Of a DNA stretch of 64,000 nucleotides, positions 16,767 to 25,171 are shown one piece after another. Below the pieces are notes generated by a model. The model ran no database searches and was not told the origin of the DNA. It saw only the letters and a program-made list of their open reading frames with translations. A program made the translations under genes and the position numbers. This stretch comes from CAZWUW01 sp964636895 (GTDB lineage Bacteria > Bacillota > Thermincolia > Thermincolales > CAZWUW01), in NCBI GenBank assembly GCA_964636895.1, contig CAZWUW010000001.1, forward strand, positions 1 to 64,000, given 5' to 3'. How positions within the stretch are numbered: position 1 is the first letter of the stretch; each line of letters opens with the position of its first letter.

Positions 16767-17303
16767 GTGCCAAAAATTCTGTTCATCTGTACCGGTAATA
16801 CCTGCCGGAGCGCCATGGCTGAAGCCCTGGCCCGCCAATGGACGGAAACATTTGCGCCTGACCGGGGGCTGCAGTTTTTTTCTGCTGGTCTGGCCGTGTT
16901 CCAGCCTGATCAGCCGGCGTCCCCTCAGGCCATAGCAGCCATGCGGGACAGCGGTATTGATATTTCTGCGCACCGGGCAGAGCAGGTTTCGGAGCAATTG
17001 CTGGAGACTGCCGGCCTGATTTTAACCATGACCGGTCAACATAAACAGCTTTTGCTGGCCCGTTTCCCGGCGGCCGCAGGCAAAGCTTTTACCCTGGCGG
17101 AGTTTGCCGGCTGCGGGTCCGGTATCGATGCCGGTATCGGTGCCGGCGGCGATTCCGGCCATCGGTCCGGTGATATTGACGACCCTTATGGCCGCCCGGT
17201 GGCAGCTTATCAGCGTTGTGCCCAAGAAATGAGGGCACTGATTGTCAATGCGCTACATAAAATAGTAAATGATCAATATAAAACAATAAAAGATCAACAC
17301 TAA
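16767..17303 (+). CDS. ywlE: Low-molecular-weight protein arginine phosphatase (YwlE-like)
   Basis: 178 residues from GTG 16767 (AGGGAG 8 nt upstream). The P-loop CTGNTCRSAMAEALA is near residues 9-23; threonine in place of the usual isoleucine/leucine in CxGNxCR is what marks YwlE arginine phosphatases in contrast to tyrosine phosphatases. The general acid loop DDPYGRP is near 138. YwlE reverses McsB protein-arginine phosphorylation in the stress response. Between residues ~118 and 138 is a glycine/aspartate-rich insertion (GIDAGIGAGGDSGHRSGD) encoded by degenerate 12-bp repeats, making the protein longer than the ~150 residues usual for the family. Confidence 0.88.
   Translation: MPKILFICTGNTCRSAMAEALARQWTETFAPDRGLQFFSAGLAVFQPDQPASPQAIAAMRDSGIDISAHRAEQVSEQLLETAGLILTMTGQHKQLLLARFPAAAGKAFTLAEFAGCGSGIDAGIGAGGDSGHRSGDIDDPYGRPVAAYQRCAQEMRALIVNALHKIVNDQYKTIKDQH
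17121..17180 (+). repeat. Degenerate 12-bp in-frame repeat (5 units) in ywlE
   Basis: Five consecutive 12-mers each beginning GG (GGTATCGATGCC, GGTATCGGTGCC and three more diverged units) encode the glycine-rich insertion before the DPYG catalytic loop. Confidence 0.65.
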
Positions 17304-17409
17304 AACTATTGTCGAAAATTTCTTTCAGAGTAAGGTTAAAAAAAGGGAAACATAAATTTTTGTAGAAATTATGATTGTTATGCAGAAAAATATTTTGGAG
17401 GTGACTCCG

Positions 17410-17844
17410 TTGAAAATCGCCATTGGGGCCGATCACGGAGGGTACAAATTAAAAGCGGAAGTAGTAAAGTTACTTACGGAAGCAGGCTTTGCATTCAGAG
17501 ATTTTGGCACTTATACGGAAGACCCGGTAGATTATCCGGATATAGCCCGCGAAGTTGCCAAAGCTGTGCAGTCCGGTGAATTTCAACGCGGTATCCTGAT
17601 TTGTGGCACCGGTATCGGTATTGGTATTGCCGCCAATAAAATGCGCGGCATTAGAGCCGCCCTTTGTCACGATACATTTTCTGCCCGGGCGGCCCGGGAG
17701 CATAATGACGCGAATATCCTGACCATGGGCGAGCGGGTAATTGGCCCGGGGCTGGCTCGGGACGTTGTCAAAGTTTGGCTGGGCGCAGAGTTTGCCGGCG
17801 GGCGGCATGTCCGGCGGTTAGAAAAAATAGAAGCATTATCGTAA
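17410..17844 (+). CDS. rpiB: Ribose-5-phosphate isomerase B
   Basis: 144 residues from TTG 17410, which has GGAGGTGA 5 nt before it; the frame is open from 17371 but lacks a site there. It isomerises ribose 5-phosphate and ribulose 5-phosphate. MKIAIGADHGGYKLK opens the protein; catalytic C65 lies in ILICGTGIGIGIAANK; CHDTFSARAAREHNDANIL supplies the ring-opening histidine; MGERVIGPGLA and a basic tail follow. Located between ywlE and glyA as in B. subtilis. Confidence 0.96.
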   Translation: MKIAIGADHGGYKLKAEVVKLLTEAGFAFRDFGTYTEDPVDYPDIAREVAKAVQSGEFQRGILICGTGIGIGIAANKMRGIRAALCHDTFSARAAREHNDANILTMGERVIGPGLARDVVKVWLGAEFAGGRHVRRLEKIEALS

Positions 17845-17863
17845 TACAGGGAGGAAAAGTAAG

Positions 17864-19111
17864 GTGGATGAACTCAATTATATCAGGCAGGTTGACCCTG
17901 AAGTAGCGGATGCGGTGGCCGATGAACAACGGCGCCAGCAAAGTAAAATTGAACTTATTGCCTCGGAAAACTTTGTGAGCCGGGCGGTGATGGCCGCACA
18001 GGGCACTGTTCTAACCAATAAGTATGCTGAAGGATATCCCGGCAAACGTTATTATGGCGGCTGCGAGTGTGTTGACGTGGTGGAACGGCTGGCCATTGAC
18101 CGGGCCAAAAAGCTTTTTGGCGCCGAATACGCCAATGTCCAAGCCCATTCCGGTGCTCAGGCCAACATGGCTGTTTACTTTGCCGCCCTGGAACCCGGCG
18201 ACACCGTTCTCGGCATGAGTTTGGCTCATGGCGGGCATTTAACCCACGGCAGTCCGGTAAACATCTCCGGTAAGTATTACAACTTTATTGCTTACGGAGT
18301 GGAACCAGAAACCAGCAAAATCAATTACGAAAAGCTTTTTGGCCTGGCCCACCAGCATAAACCTAAAATGATTGTGGCCGGTGCCAGCGCATACCCCAGG
18401 ATAATAGATTTTCACCAGTTAAAAGAAATTGCCGAAGAGCTTGGTGCGTTACTTATGGTAGATATGGCGCATATCGCCGGTCTGGTTGCCGCCGGACTGC
18501 ATCCTAGCCCGGTGCCTTATGCGGACTATGTTACTACCACTACCCATAAAACCCTGCGCGGGCCGCGGGGCGGCATGATTCTGTGCCGGGAGAAGTATGG
18601 CCCGGCCATTGACAAAGCGATATTTCCCGGCATCCAGGGTGGTCCGTTGATGCATGTTATTGCCGCTAAGGCCGTTGCCTTCCAGGAAGCCCTGCAGCCT
18701 GAATTCCGGGTTTATCAGCAGCGGGTGGTGCAAAATGCCAAAGCCCTGGCTGCCGCGCTGCTGGCAAGAGGGTTTAACCTGGTGTCTGGCGGTACCGATA
18801 ACCATTTATTGCTGATAGACCTTAGAAATAAAAACATTACCGGTAAAGAGGCTGAGCACCTGTTAGATGAAGTGGGTATTACTGTAAATAAGAACGCCAT
18901 TCCTTTTGACCCGCAGAGTCCTTTTATCACCAGCGGCATCAGAGTCGGCACGCCGGCAGTTACCAGCAGGGGTATGCAGGAAGACGACATGCAGGAAATA
19001 GCGGAAATCCTTAATGTTGCCATTACTAACCGCAGCGACCGGGACCAGTTATTCAAAGCCGGCGCGATGGCAGCCGCATTGGTTAAAAAGTACCCGCTAT
19101 ACGTAAGTTGA
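17864..19111 (+). CDS. glyA: Serine hydroxymethyltransferase
   Basis: 415 residues from GTG 17864 with AGGGAGG upstream. It converts serine and tetrahydrofolate to glycine and methylene-tetrahydrofolate with pyridoxal phosphate. Motifs: IASENFVSRAVMAAQGTVLTNKYAEGYPGKRYYGG split over the N-terminal third, MVDMAHIAGLVAAG, and the Schiff-base lysine K229 in TTTTHKTLRGPRGG. Full length. It is 19 nt behind rpiB, so they are probably one operon. upp, which follows glyA in B. subtilis, is not here. Confidence 0.98.
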   Translation: MDELNYIRQVDPEVADAVADEQRRQQSKIELIASENFVSRAVMAAQGTVLTNKYAEGYPGKRYYGGCECVDVVERLAIDRAKKLFGAEYANVQAHSGAQANMAVYFAALEPGDTVLGMSLAHGGHLTHGSPVNISGKYYNFIAYGVEPETSKINYEKLFGLAHQHKPKMIVAGASAYPRIIDFHQLKEIAEELGALLMVDMAHIAGLVAAGLHPSPVPYADYVTTTTHKTLRGPRGGMILCREKYGPAIDKAIFPGIQGGPLMHVIAAKAVAFQEALQPEFRVYQQRVVQNAKALAAALLARGFNLVSGGTDNHLLLIDLRNKNITGKEAEHLLDEVGITVNKNAIPFDPQSPFITSGIRVGTPAVTSRGMQEDDMQEIAEILNVAITNRSDRDQLFKAGAMAAALVKKYPLYVS

Positions 19112-19183
19112 TTTGGGGTACCGGAATTTCACAGGTTAACTATATTGGAACGGGCATTGCGCCCCTAGCGAGGTATCAAACAT

Positions 19184-20341
19184 ATGAGTATAATTAAAGC
19201 CCTTGCCGTCTTTGGCACCAGACCGGAGGCCATCAAAATGGCACCGCTGGTAAAAGAACTGCAAAAACGCCCGCACCAGATCAGCTGCAAGGTGGCTGTA
19301 ACCGCCCAGCACAGAGAAATGCTGGATCAGGTGCTGGCGCTGTTCAAAATTGTGCCGGACCATGACCTCAATATCATGCTGCCTAATCAGACCCTTTATG
19401 ATGTTACCGTTCGGGCACTGACCGGGCTGCAGGCCGTTTTAGAACAGGAAAATCCGGATATTGTGCTGGTCCACGGCGATACTACCACCACTTTTGTAGC
19501 TGGTTTGGCCGCTTTTTACCGGCAAATACCGGTAGCTCATGTGGAAGCCGGTTTGCGCACCGGTAATAAGCATTCCCCGTTTCCGGAAGAAATGAACCGC
19601 AAGCTTACCGGCGCTATAGCCGACCTGCATTTTGCCCCTACACCTACGTCCCGGGCCAACCTGCTCCGGGAAGGAGTGCCGCCGGAGCATATTTTCGTCA
19701 CCGGCAATACGGTCATAGACGCCCTGATGGATACGGTTAAGGAAGAGTTTAGATTTACTGATCCGGCATTGCAGAGCATTGATTACAGCCAAAAAAGAAT
19801 CCTGCTGGTTACCACCCATCGCCGGGAAAACCTTGGCGAGCCGCTGCGTAACGTTTATCAGGCGCTGGCGGCAGTGATCAGGCATTATCCGGATGTGGAA
19901 ATTGTTTTCCCGGTGCATAAAAATCCCCGCGTCAGGCAAATAGTAATGGAAATATTAGGTGCTACAGACCGGGTGCACCTGGTTGACCCTCTTGATTACG
20001 AGCCCTTCGTCAACCTGATGAACAAGTCCCACATTGTCCTGACCGACTCCGGGGGGCTGCAGGAAGAAGCGCCTTCCCTGGGCAAACCGGTGCTTGTCTT
20101 GCGGGACACTACGGAACGCCCCGAGGCTATTGCCGCCGGTACAGTGGAAATGGTGGGCACCGACATGACAAAAGTGCTGGCGGCATGCTGCCGGCTGCTG
20201 GACAACCGGGAGGCGTACCTGCGCATGGCCAATGCGGTTAACCCTTATGGCGATGGCAAGGCATCTGCCCGCATTGGCCATGGGCTGCTGTATTATTTCA
20301 AGAAAACCTTCGGCAAGCCGGACGAGTTTGGAGATATATAG
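19184..20341 (+). CDS. wecB: UDP-N-acetylglucosamine 2-epimerase (non-hydrolysing)
   Basis: 385 residues. It makes UDP-ManNAc, a precursor for teichoic-acid linkage units and secondary cell wall polymers. Motifs: FGTRPEAIKMAPLVKEL at the start, VTAQHREMLDQVL, VLVHGDTTTTFVAGLAAFY, HVEAGLRTGNKHSPFPEEMNRKL (in two parts), TTHRRENLG and LTDSGGLQEEAPSLGKPVLVLRDTTERPE (in two parts). Full length. The csaB and SLH system later in the window needs such a polymer. It lies last before the ATP synthase operon and ends at a long hairpin. Confidence 0.96.
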   Translation: MSIIKALAVFGTRPEAIKMAPLVKELQKRPHQISCKVAVTAQHREMLDQVLALFKIVPDHDLNIMLPNQTLYDVTVRALTGLQAVLEQENPDIVLVHGDTTTTFVAGLAAFYRQIPVAHVEAGLRTGNKHSPFPEEMNRKLTGAIADLHFAPTPTSRANLLREGVPPEHIFVTGNTVIDALMDTVKEEFRFTDPALQSIDYSQKRILLVTTHRRENLGEPLRNVYQALAAVIRHYPDVEIVFPVHKNPRVRQIVMEILGATDRVHLVDPLDYEPFVNLMNKSHIVLTDSGGLQEEAPSLGKPVLVLRDTTERPEAIAAGTVEMVGTDMTKVLAACCRLLDNREAYLRMANAVNPYGDGKASARIGHGLLYYFKKTFGKPDEFGDI

Positions 20342-20632
20342 TAAGATTGGGTTTGTGAAAAAAAGATTAAAAATTTATCCTCAAAAAAAAGGATTTTGTA
20401 AAAAAAGATAGAATATAAAACATCGTCTGAATTTTAAGAAAAGGAGACATAAAATACATCCCTAAGCCCTGAAACGGCTAGGGAATATGTTATGTCTTTT
20501 TCTAGGGCAGCCGGTTTCAAAAAATTTTGAGAATTAGCAATATTTTATCCTATCAGCAATATAATTTATAGAAATAAGCTACTACCACCGGCAAATTCAG
20601 TTCTTTATAAAAGCCCATAAGAGGGTGAGCAT
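20342..20632 (+). other. Intergenic region between wecB and atpZ
   Basis: 291 nt, AT-rich, with no ORF. It contains the long hairpin at 20445-20501 and a TATAAT at 20560-20565 that may be the -10 of the atp operon promoter, but without a convincing -35. An RBS (GAGGGTGAG) precedes atpZ. Confidence 0.6.
20445..20501 (+). terminator. Long hairpin with T run upstream of the atp operon
   Basis: Imperfect ~22-bp stem: AGACATAAAATACATCCCTA and AGCC on the left pair with GGCTAGGG, AATATG and TTATGTCT on the right, followed by TTTT. It is more than 100 nt past wecB, so it may terminate wecB read-through or attenuate an atp transcript that starts upstream. Confidence 0.7.
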
Positions 20633-20854
20633 ATGAAAAAGGATGACTACCAGGGGTACAAGGCCGTGGGCATGATAATGTCCGCCGGGTTTACCATGGT
20701 TGCCTCGGTTCTCTTCGGGTATTATGCAGGCACCTGGCTGGATGGATACTTTGGCACTAAACCCTGGTTAACGATAATTATGTTTCTCCTGGGAACGGCG
20801 GCAGGCATGCGATCCTTGTACAACCTGACCTTTCCCAAAAAGGGGGAGGACTAG
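20633..20854 (+). CDS. atpZ: AtpZ-type small membrane protein of the ATP synthase operon
   Basis: 73 residues with two hydrophobic helices (~10-33 and ~43-65) joined by LDGYFGTKPW, the AtpZ / ATPase_gene1 pattern. Such proteins precede atpI in many operons and are proposed to help divalent cation transport or assembly of the membrane sector. GAGGGTGAG lies just upstream of ATG. It begins the operon and is 2 nt before atpI. Confidence 0.85.
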   Translation: MKKDDYQGYKAVGMIMSAGFTMVASVLFGYYAGTWLDGYFGTKPWLTIIMFLLGTAAGMRSLYNLTFPKKGED

Positions 20855-20856
20855 GC

Positions 20857-21399
20857 ATGGCTGTTGACACACCCCGGGTGCAATGGACAATTGCTAAGTG
20901 GACCGTTGGCGTAACACTCCTGATTGGCGGTCTGTCATATATATTGGGTGGTAAGACGTTTGCGTACGGGTTGGTTTTTGGGGTCGTAGTCAGCATAGTC
21001 AACTATCGGGTTGTCGGTATTATTATTGATATCGCATTTCGTGCCACCTCTCCTGATTTGGCTAAGGTCTTAAGTTTTGCCGGTTATCACGTTCGATTTT
21101 GGATCCTGGTTGTTATCTTATATCTGGTTATTCCTCGCAGCCCGTTTTATTTTTCGGTAGGTACTTTTGTCGGGTTGCTGATTCCCAAGATGATTATGGG
21201 GGTCGTTGTGGTGATGGATACCCGGGATAAAAGGTGGGACCCCAAAACGCCAGCTGCGGCACCACCGCCGCGTATCTCGGAAGGGGCGGTCAACAAGCCC
21301 AAGGAAGAACAGGAAGGTTTGCGTTTCCCCGGTCTTGACTACGATGACCGGTTTAAGGATACGGATGACCGGTTTAAGGATACCAACAATTGGTTTTAG
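20857..21399 (+). CDS. atpI: ATP synthase protein I with repeated acidic tail
   Basis: 180 residues. Four hydrophobic segments occupy ~15-125, matching the ATP-synthase I chain family, which assists c-ring assembly. The tail (~130-180) is a proline-rich linker (AAAPPPRISEG) ending in two copies of DDRFKDT encoded by a perfect 21-bp tandem repeat except for the last base (21343-21384). AtpI proteins are usually about 120-130 residues, so the tail is an extension. It follows atpZ by 2 nt. Confidence 0.82.
   Translation: MAVDTPRVQWTIAKWTVGVTLLIGGLSYILGGKTFAYGLVFGVVVSIVNYRVVGIIIDIAFRATSPDLAKVLSFAGYHVRFWILVVILYLVIPRSPFYFSVGTFVGLLIPKMIMGVVVVMDTRDKRWDPKTPAAAPPPRISEGAVNKPKEEQEGLRFPGLDYDDRFKDTDDRFKDTNNWF
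21343..21384 (+). repeat. 21-bp tandem duplication in atpI
   Basis: Two copies starting GATGACCGGTTTAAGGATAC differ only in their final base, keep the frame and encode DDRFKDT twice. Confidence 0.9.
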
Positions 21400-21461
21400 T
21401 GGTATTATGCAATTTTTATACATAATCAATTATAGCTGGCTGAAGCGAAGGAGGTGGAATA

Positions 21462-22160
21462 ATGGCAGCGCCTGGTCAAGAAAAGCTTTTTGCGGAGATA
21501 GCCGTACCGGGAACAGATTTTGTGGTGCCGATATATGATTTTGTTATTACATCATGGGTAATAATGGCTCTATTGGCTCTGATATCTTTTTTGGCCACCA
21601 AAAACATGAAAAGAGTCCCCGCTGGTTTACAAAACATCGTAGAATTTCTAGTAGGCGGGTTATATGAGTTTTTTGGCGGTATTATGGGAGAAAAAAGAAT
21701 TCGCATGTATGGACCATTTTTGTTTACTTTTTTCCTGTTCATCTTATTTTCCAACTATACGGGATTAATCCCCTGGGCCAAGATGATTCCCGGTTTTGTG
21801 CCGCCGACCAATAACATTAGTATTACTGCCGGTTTTTCGATTCTAGTGTTTATTTCTATTTTTTATTTTGGCATCCGGGCCAAGGGGATTGGGTTTTTTA
21901 AGCACTTTTTTCAACCCATGGCATTCCTTTTCATCCTCAACATCATTGAAGAACTGGTTCGTCCCGTATCGCTATCACTTCGTCTATACGGTAACGTTTC
22001 CGGGGAGTTGATAATCAAGCAAGAACTCGCTGCAATGATGCCGTTCCTGCTTCCGGTGCCGATTATGCTTTTAGGTGTTTTGATGGGAGCCATTCAGGCT
22101 TTCGTTTTCACACTGTTAGCTTCCACATATATTGCGGCAGCTACTGAAGAACATCATTAA
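21462..22160 (+). CDS. atpB: ATP synthase F0 subunit a
   Basis: 232 residues, about six membrane helices. It forms the ion half-channels next to the c ring. LVRPVSLSLRLYGNVSGELI carries the essential stator arginine (second R), and FVFTLLASTYIAAATEEHH is the usual C-terminal helix. GGAGGTGG precedes ATG. No large insertion or loss. Confidence 0.97.
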   Translation: MAAPGQEKLFAEIAVPGTDFVVPIYDFVITSWVIMALLALISFLATKNMKRVPAGLQNIVEFLVGGLYEFFGGIMGEKRIRMYGPFLFTFFLFILFSNYTGLIPWAKMIPGFVPPTNNISITAGFSILVFISIFYFGIRAKGIGFFKHFFQPMAFLFILNIIEELVRPVSLSLRLYGNVSGELIIKQELAAMMPFLLPVPIMLLGVLMGAIQAFVFTLLASTYIAAATEEHH

Positions 22161-22202
22161 AGGCCTTTGGTTTATAATTCTCGTGAAGGGGGTGAAATAT
22201 CA

Positions 22203-22442
22203 ATGGAAGGTTTAGTAGGTGGTTTGATTGCCATGGGTGCAGGTTTTGCTGTGGGTATCGCCGCTGTTGGCGCCGGTATCGGTCAAGGTATTGCATCCGG
22301 TAAGGCTTTCGAAAGTATTGCCCGTCAGCCGGAAGTAAGTGGTACTATCAGAACTTTGCTGTTTATTGCTTTGGCATTCATGGAGACATTAACTATTTAT
22401 GGTCTTTTGATCGCGTTCATGCTGATTAACAAGATTGGCTAG
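22203..22442 (+). CDS. atpE: ATP synthase F0 subunit c with sodium-site residues
   Basis: 79 residues from ATG 22203 behind AAGGGGGTGA. Two glycine-rich helices are joined by the polar loop ARQPE. The ion-carrying glutamate is E61 (FMETLTIYGL). Q28 (GIGQGIASGK), T62 and Y66 occupy the places of Q32, S66 and Y70 of the sodium-binding Ilyobacter c ring, with Thr for Ser. Proton-type c subunits such as those of Bacillus usually lack the glutamine and the hydroxyl next to the glutamate. The residues are seen; sodium coupling is inferred. Confidence 0.96.
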   Translation: MEGLVGGLIAMGAGFAVGIAAVGAGIGQGIASGKAFESIARQPEVSGTIRTLLFIALAFMETLTIYGLLIAFMLINKIG

Positions 22443-22479
22443 TCTGCACTTAAAAATTTTTTTGAAGTAATATCGACTA

Positions 22480-22525
22480 AGGCGACAGAGATCAGGGAAG
22501 GTATTACCTTGGTCTCTTTTCGCCT
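22480..22525 (+). other. Intercistronic hairpin between atpE and atpF
   Basis: GGCGACAGAGATCAGGGAAGGT pairs imperfectly, over two arms, with ACCTTGGTCTC and TTTTCGCC around a 3-nt loop. No long T run follows. A structure here can protect the upstream atpE message and favour the high c-subunit stoichiometry. Confidence 0.6.
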
Positions 22526-22566
22526 AAAAACATGCGTTTTGACTGATGCAGAGAGGGGGTTATCAG

Positions 22567-23064
22567 ATGTTGGAGGCCCTGGGTTTTCAGACCGGAAAAT
22601 TTCTTTGGTCTATTGTTAACTTTTTAGTTTTGCTCTTTATTTTGAAGAAGTTATTATACAAGCCCTTGCTACAGATGCTTGATGAGCGTAAGAATGCTAT
22701 TGAAGAAGCAATCACTAATGCAGAAACCGCCAAAACTGAAGCGGAAAAGCTGCGAAAAGACTATGAAACCCGTCTCGCTGAAGCCAGGCAGGAGGCTCAG
22801 GATATTATTGCCAAAGCCACTAAGCTTGGTGAGGAAGTGAAGCAGGAGATTGTCACCAGTGCTCAGAATGAAGCCACCAAAGCCATCCAGCGGGCGCAGG
22901 AAGAAATTGCCCGCGAGCGGGATCGGGCAGTGGCGGCACTGCGGGATGAGGTAGCTACCCTGGCTGTGCTGGCGGCCGGGAAGGTAATCGGTAAAACTAT
23001 TACTGTAGAAGATCACGCAAAATTGGTAAAAGAGTTTGTAGAAGAGGTGGGCGATCTGCAATGA
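22567..23064 (+). CDS. atpF: ATP synthase F0 subunit b
   Basis: 165 residues from ATG 22567 (GAGAGGGGG upstream). One N-terminal membrane helix (~10-30, LWSIVNFLVLLFILKKLLYK) and a long charged coiled coil form the peripheral stalk. MLDERKNAIEEAITNAE is the typical helix start. It overlaps atpH by 4 nt (ATGA), indicating coupled translation. Confidence 0.95.
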   Translation: MLEALGFQTGKFLWSIVNFLVLLFILKKLLYKPLLQMLDERKNAIEEAITNAETAKTEAEKLRKDYETRLAEARQEAQDIIAKATKLGEEVKQEIVTSAQNEATKAIQRAQEEIARERDRAVAALRDEVATLAVLAAGKVIGKTITVEDHAKLVKEFVEEVGDLQ

Positions 23065-23627
23065 TAGAAAATGCCGTTGCCCGGCGTTATGCCCAAGCTT
23101 TTTTTGCGATTGCCCTGGAAAAAAATCTGCTTGATCAGTTGCAGCTGGAACTGCAACAAGTTGTAGATACTATCAACAGCAGCAACGAGCTAAAAATCCT
23201 GATGAATCACCAGTTGGTTGATCCGCGGGATAAGAAGACCCTGGTCAATGAGGTATTTTCCGGCGTGCTTTCGGAAACGACAATAAATTTCCTGAGTTAC
23301 GTAATTGATAAGTTTCGCATTACGTACTTGCAGGAGATTTACCAAGCATTTGTCGTTTATGCCAATGAGGCCAGAAACATTGCCGATGTGCAGGTGCGGT
23401 CGGCTACTGCATTGGCGGAAGACGACTTAAAGGTTTTGGAGCAGAAATTATTTAAGGTAACCGGAAAAAATATCCGGCTGGCCAATGAAGTGGACCCCAG
23501 CCTTATCGGTGGGGTTGTGGTGCGTATAGGTGACAAGGTCATCGACGGCAGTCTATTCCGTCGTTTGGGCCGGTTAAAAGAAAAACTAATGCAAATCCAA
23601 GTTAAGGAGATAGGGGTGAGGAACTAA
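23061..23627 (+). CDS. atpH: ATP synthase F1 subunit delta
   Basis: 188 residues. The N-terminal helical bundle (VARRYAQAFFAIALEKN) binds alpha, and the C-terminal part (EVDPSLIGGVVVRIGDKVIDGS) binds subunit b. Standard length. Starts inside the atpF stop and ends 1 nt before atpA. Confidence 0.95.
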   Translation: MIENAVARRYAQAFFAIALEKNLLDQLQLELQQVVDTINSSNELKILMNHQLVDPRDKKTLVNEVFSGVLSETTINFLSYVIDKFRITYLQEIYQAFVVYANEARNIADVQVRSATALAEDDLKVLEQKLFKVTGKNIRLANEVDPSLIGGVVVRIGDKVIDGSLFRRLGRLKEKLMQIQVKEIGVRN

Positions 23628-23628
23628 A

Positions 23629-25134
23629 ATGAAACTGAGACCGGAAGAGATCAGTTCTATAATCAAGCAACAGATCGAAAAATATAAGACCGAAGTGGAA
23701 ATCTCCGACGTTGGCACAGTAATACAGGTTGGTGACGGTATCGCTCGGATTTATGGTTTGGAAAAAGCTATGTCCGGTGAGTTGCTTGAATTCCCCGGCG
23801 GCGTTTACGGTATGGCCCTCAACCTCGATGAAGACAGCATTGGTTGCGTTGTCATGGGTCCCTACACCCAGATTCGTGAAGGGGATACAGTTAAGAGAAC
23901 CGGCCGGATTGTGGAAGTTCCCGTAGGGGACGAAATGATTGGCCGGGTAGTTAACTCTATGGGTCAGCCCGTGGACGGTAAAGGACCGAAAAATTCAACT
24001 AAGTTCCGTCCTGTGGAACCCCGGGCGGAAAGGGTTATCGAGCGGAAATCCGTGCATCAGCCGCTGCAGACAGGGTATAAAGCCATTGACTCCATGGTGC
24101 CCATCGGCCGCGGTCAGCGGGAATTGATTATCGGCGACCGGCAGACCGGTAAGACGGCACTGGCGGTAGATACCATTATCAATCAGAAAAGTACCGATGT
24201 TATTTGTATTTATGTAGCCATTGGCCAGAAGAACTCTACTGTGGCTAACGTTGTTAAAACTTTGGAATCCAATGGCGCTATGGACTATACCATCGTGGTG
24301 TCGGCAACAGCCAGCGAGCCCGCGCCTATGCTTTACATCGCACCTTATGCCGGATGTGCTATGGCTGAGGAATTCCTATACCAGGGCAAACATGTATTGA
24401 TTATATACGATGACCTGACCAAGCAGGCCGCCGCTTACCGGGAATTATCCCTCTTGCTGCGCCGGCCGCCGGGTCGCGAAGCTTACCCGGGGGACGTTTT
24501 CTATCTCCATTCCCGCCTGTTGGAACGTGCTGTTAAACTCAATGATGATTTTGGTGCCGGTTCCATAACGGCCCTGCCGATTATCGAAACCCAGGCCGGT
24601 GACGTATCCGCGTATATTCCGACTAACGTTATTTCCATTACCGATGGACAGATATTCCTGGAGTCCGACCTTTTCAACTCCGGTGTACGCCCTGCCATTA
24701 ACGCAGGGATATCCGTATCCCGGGTAGGCGGCGCCGCTCAGGTTAAAGCCATGAGGCAGGTAGCCGGACGTTTGCGGATAGACCTGGCCCAGTTCCGTGA
24801 GCTGGCGGCATTTGCCCAGTTTGGTTCTGACCTGGATAAATCCACTCAGGCTCGGTTAACCCGCGGTGAGCGGTTGGTAGAGACACTGAAGCAGGGGCAG
24901 TATGTGCCTTTGAGTATTGAAGACCAGGTAATAGTTATTTTTACGGCTGTTAATGGTTACCTGGATGATCTGGAGTTGGACAAAGTGCGCAGGTTTGAAG
25001 AAGATTTCCTCAAATTCATGCGTTCAGCCAAGCCGGAAATTCCAAAGGAAATCGCTGAAAAGGGTGTTTTAAGCGACGAACTTATTGATAAGCTGAAATC
25101 AGCCATTCTTGAGTTTAAGAAGATGTTTGCCTAA
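23629..25134 (+). CDS. atpA: ATP synthase F1 subunit alpha
   Basis: 501 residues. The P-loop GDRQTGKTALAVDTIINQ, the regulatory-site features, and RPAINAGISVSRVGGAAQ, which contains the alpha signature with the arginine finger, are all present. It forms the non-catalytic partner of beta in the F1 hexamer. Full length, no oddities. Confidence 0.98.
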   Translation: MKLRPEEISSIIKQQIEKYKTEVEISDVGTVIQVGDGIARIYGLEKAMSGELLEFPGGVYGMALNLDEDSIGCVVMGPYTQIREGDTVKRTGRIVEVPVGDEMIGRVVNSMGQPVDGKGPKNSTKFRPVEPRAERVIERKSVHQPLQTGYKAIDSMVPIGRGQRELIIGDRQTGKTALAVDTIINQKSTDVICIYVAIGQKNSTVANVVKTLESNGAMDYTIVVSATASEPAPMLYIAPYAGCAMAEEFLYQGKHVLIIYDDLTKQAAAYRELSLLLRRPPGREAYPGDVFYLHSRLLERAVKLNDDFGAGSITALPIIETQAGDVSAYIPTNVISITDGQIFLESDLFNSGVRPAINAGISVSRVGGAAQVKAMRQVAGRLRIDLAQFRELAAFAQFGSDLDKSTQARLTRGERLVETLKQGQYVPLSIEDQVIVIFTAVNGYLDDLELDKVRRFEEDFLKFMRSAKPEIPKEIAEKGVLSDELIDKLKSAILEFKKMFA

Positions 25135-25171
25135 ATTGTATTTTGGCATGTAAAGGTGGTGAGAAATCGGC

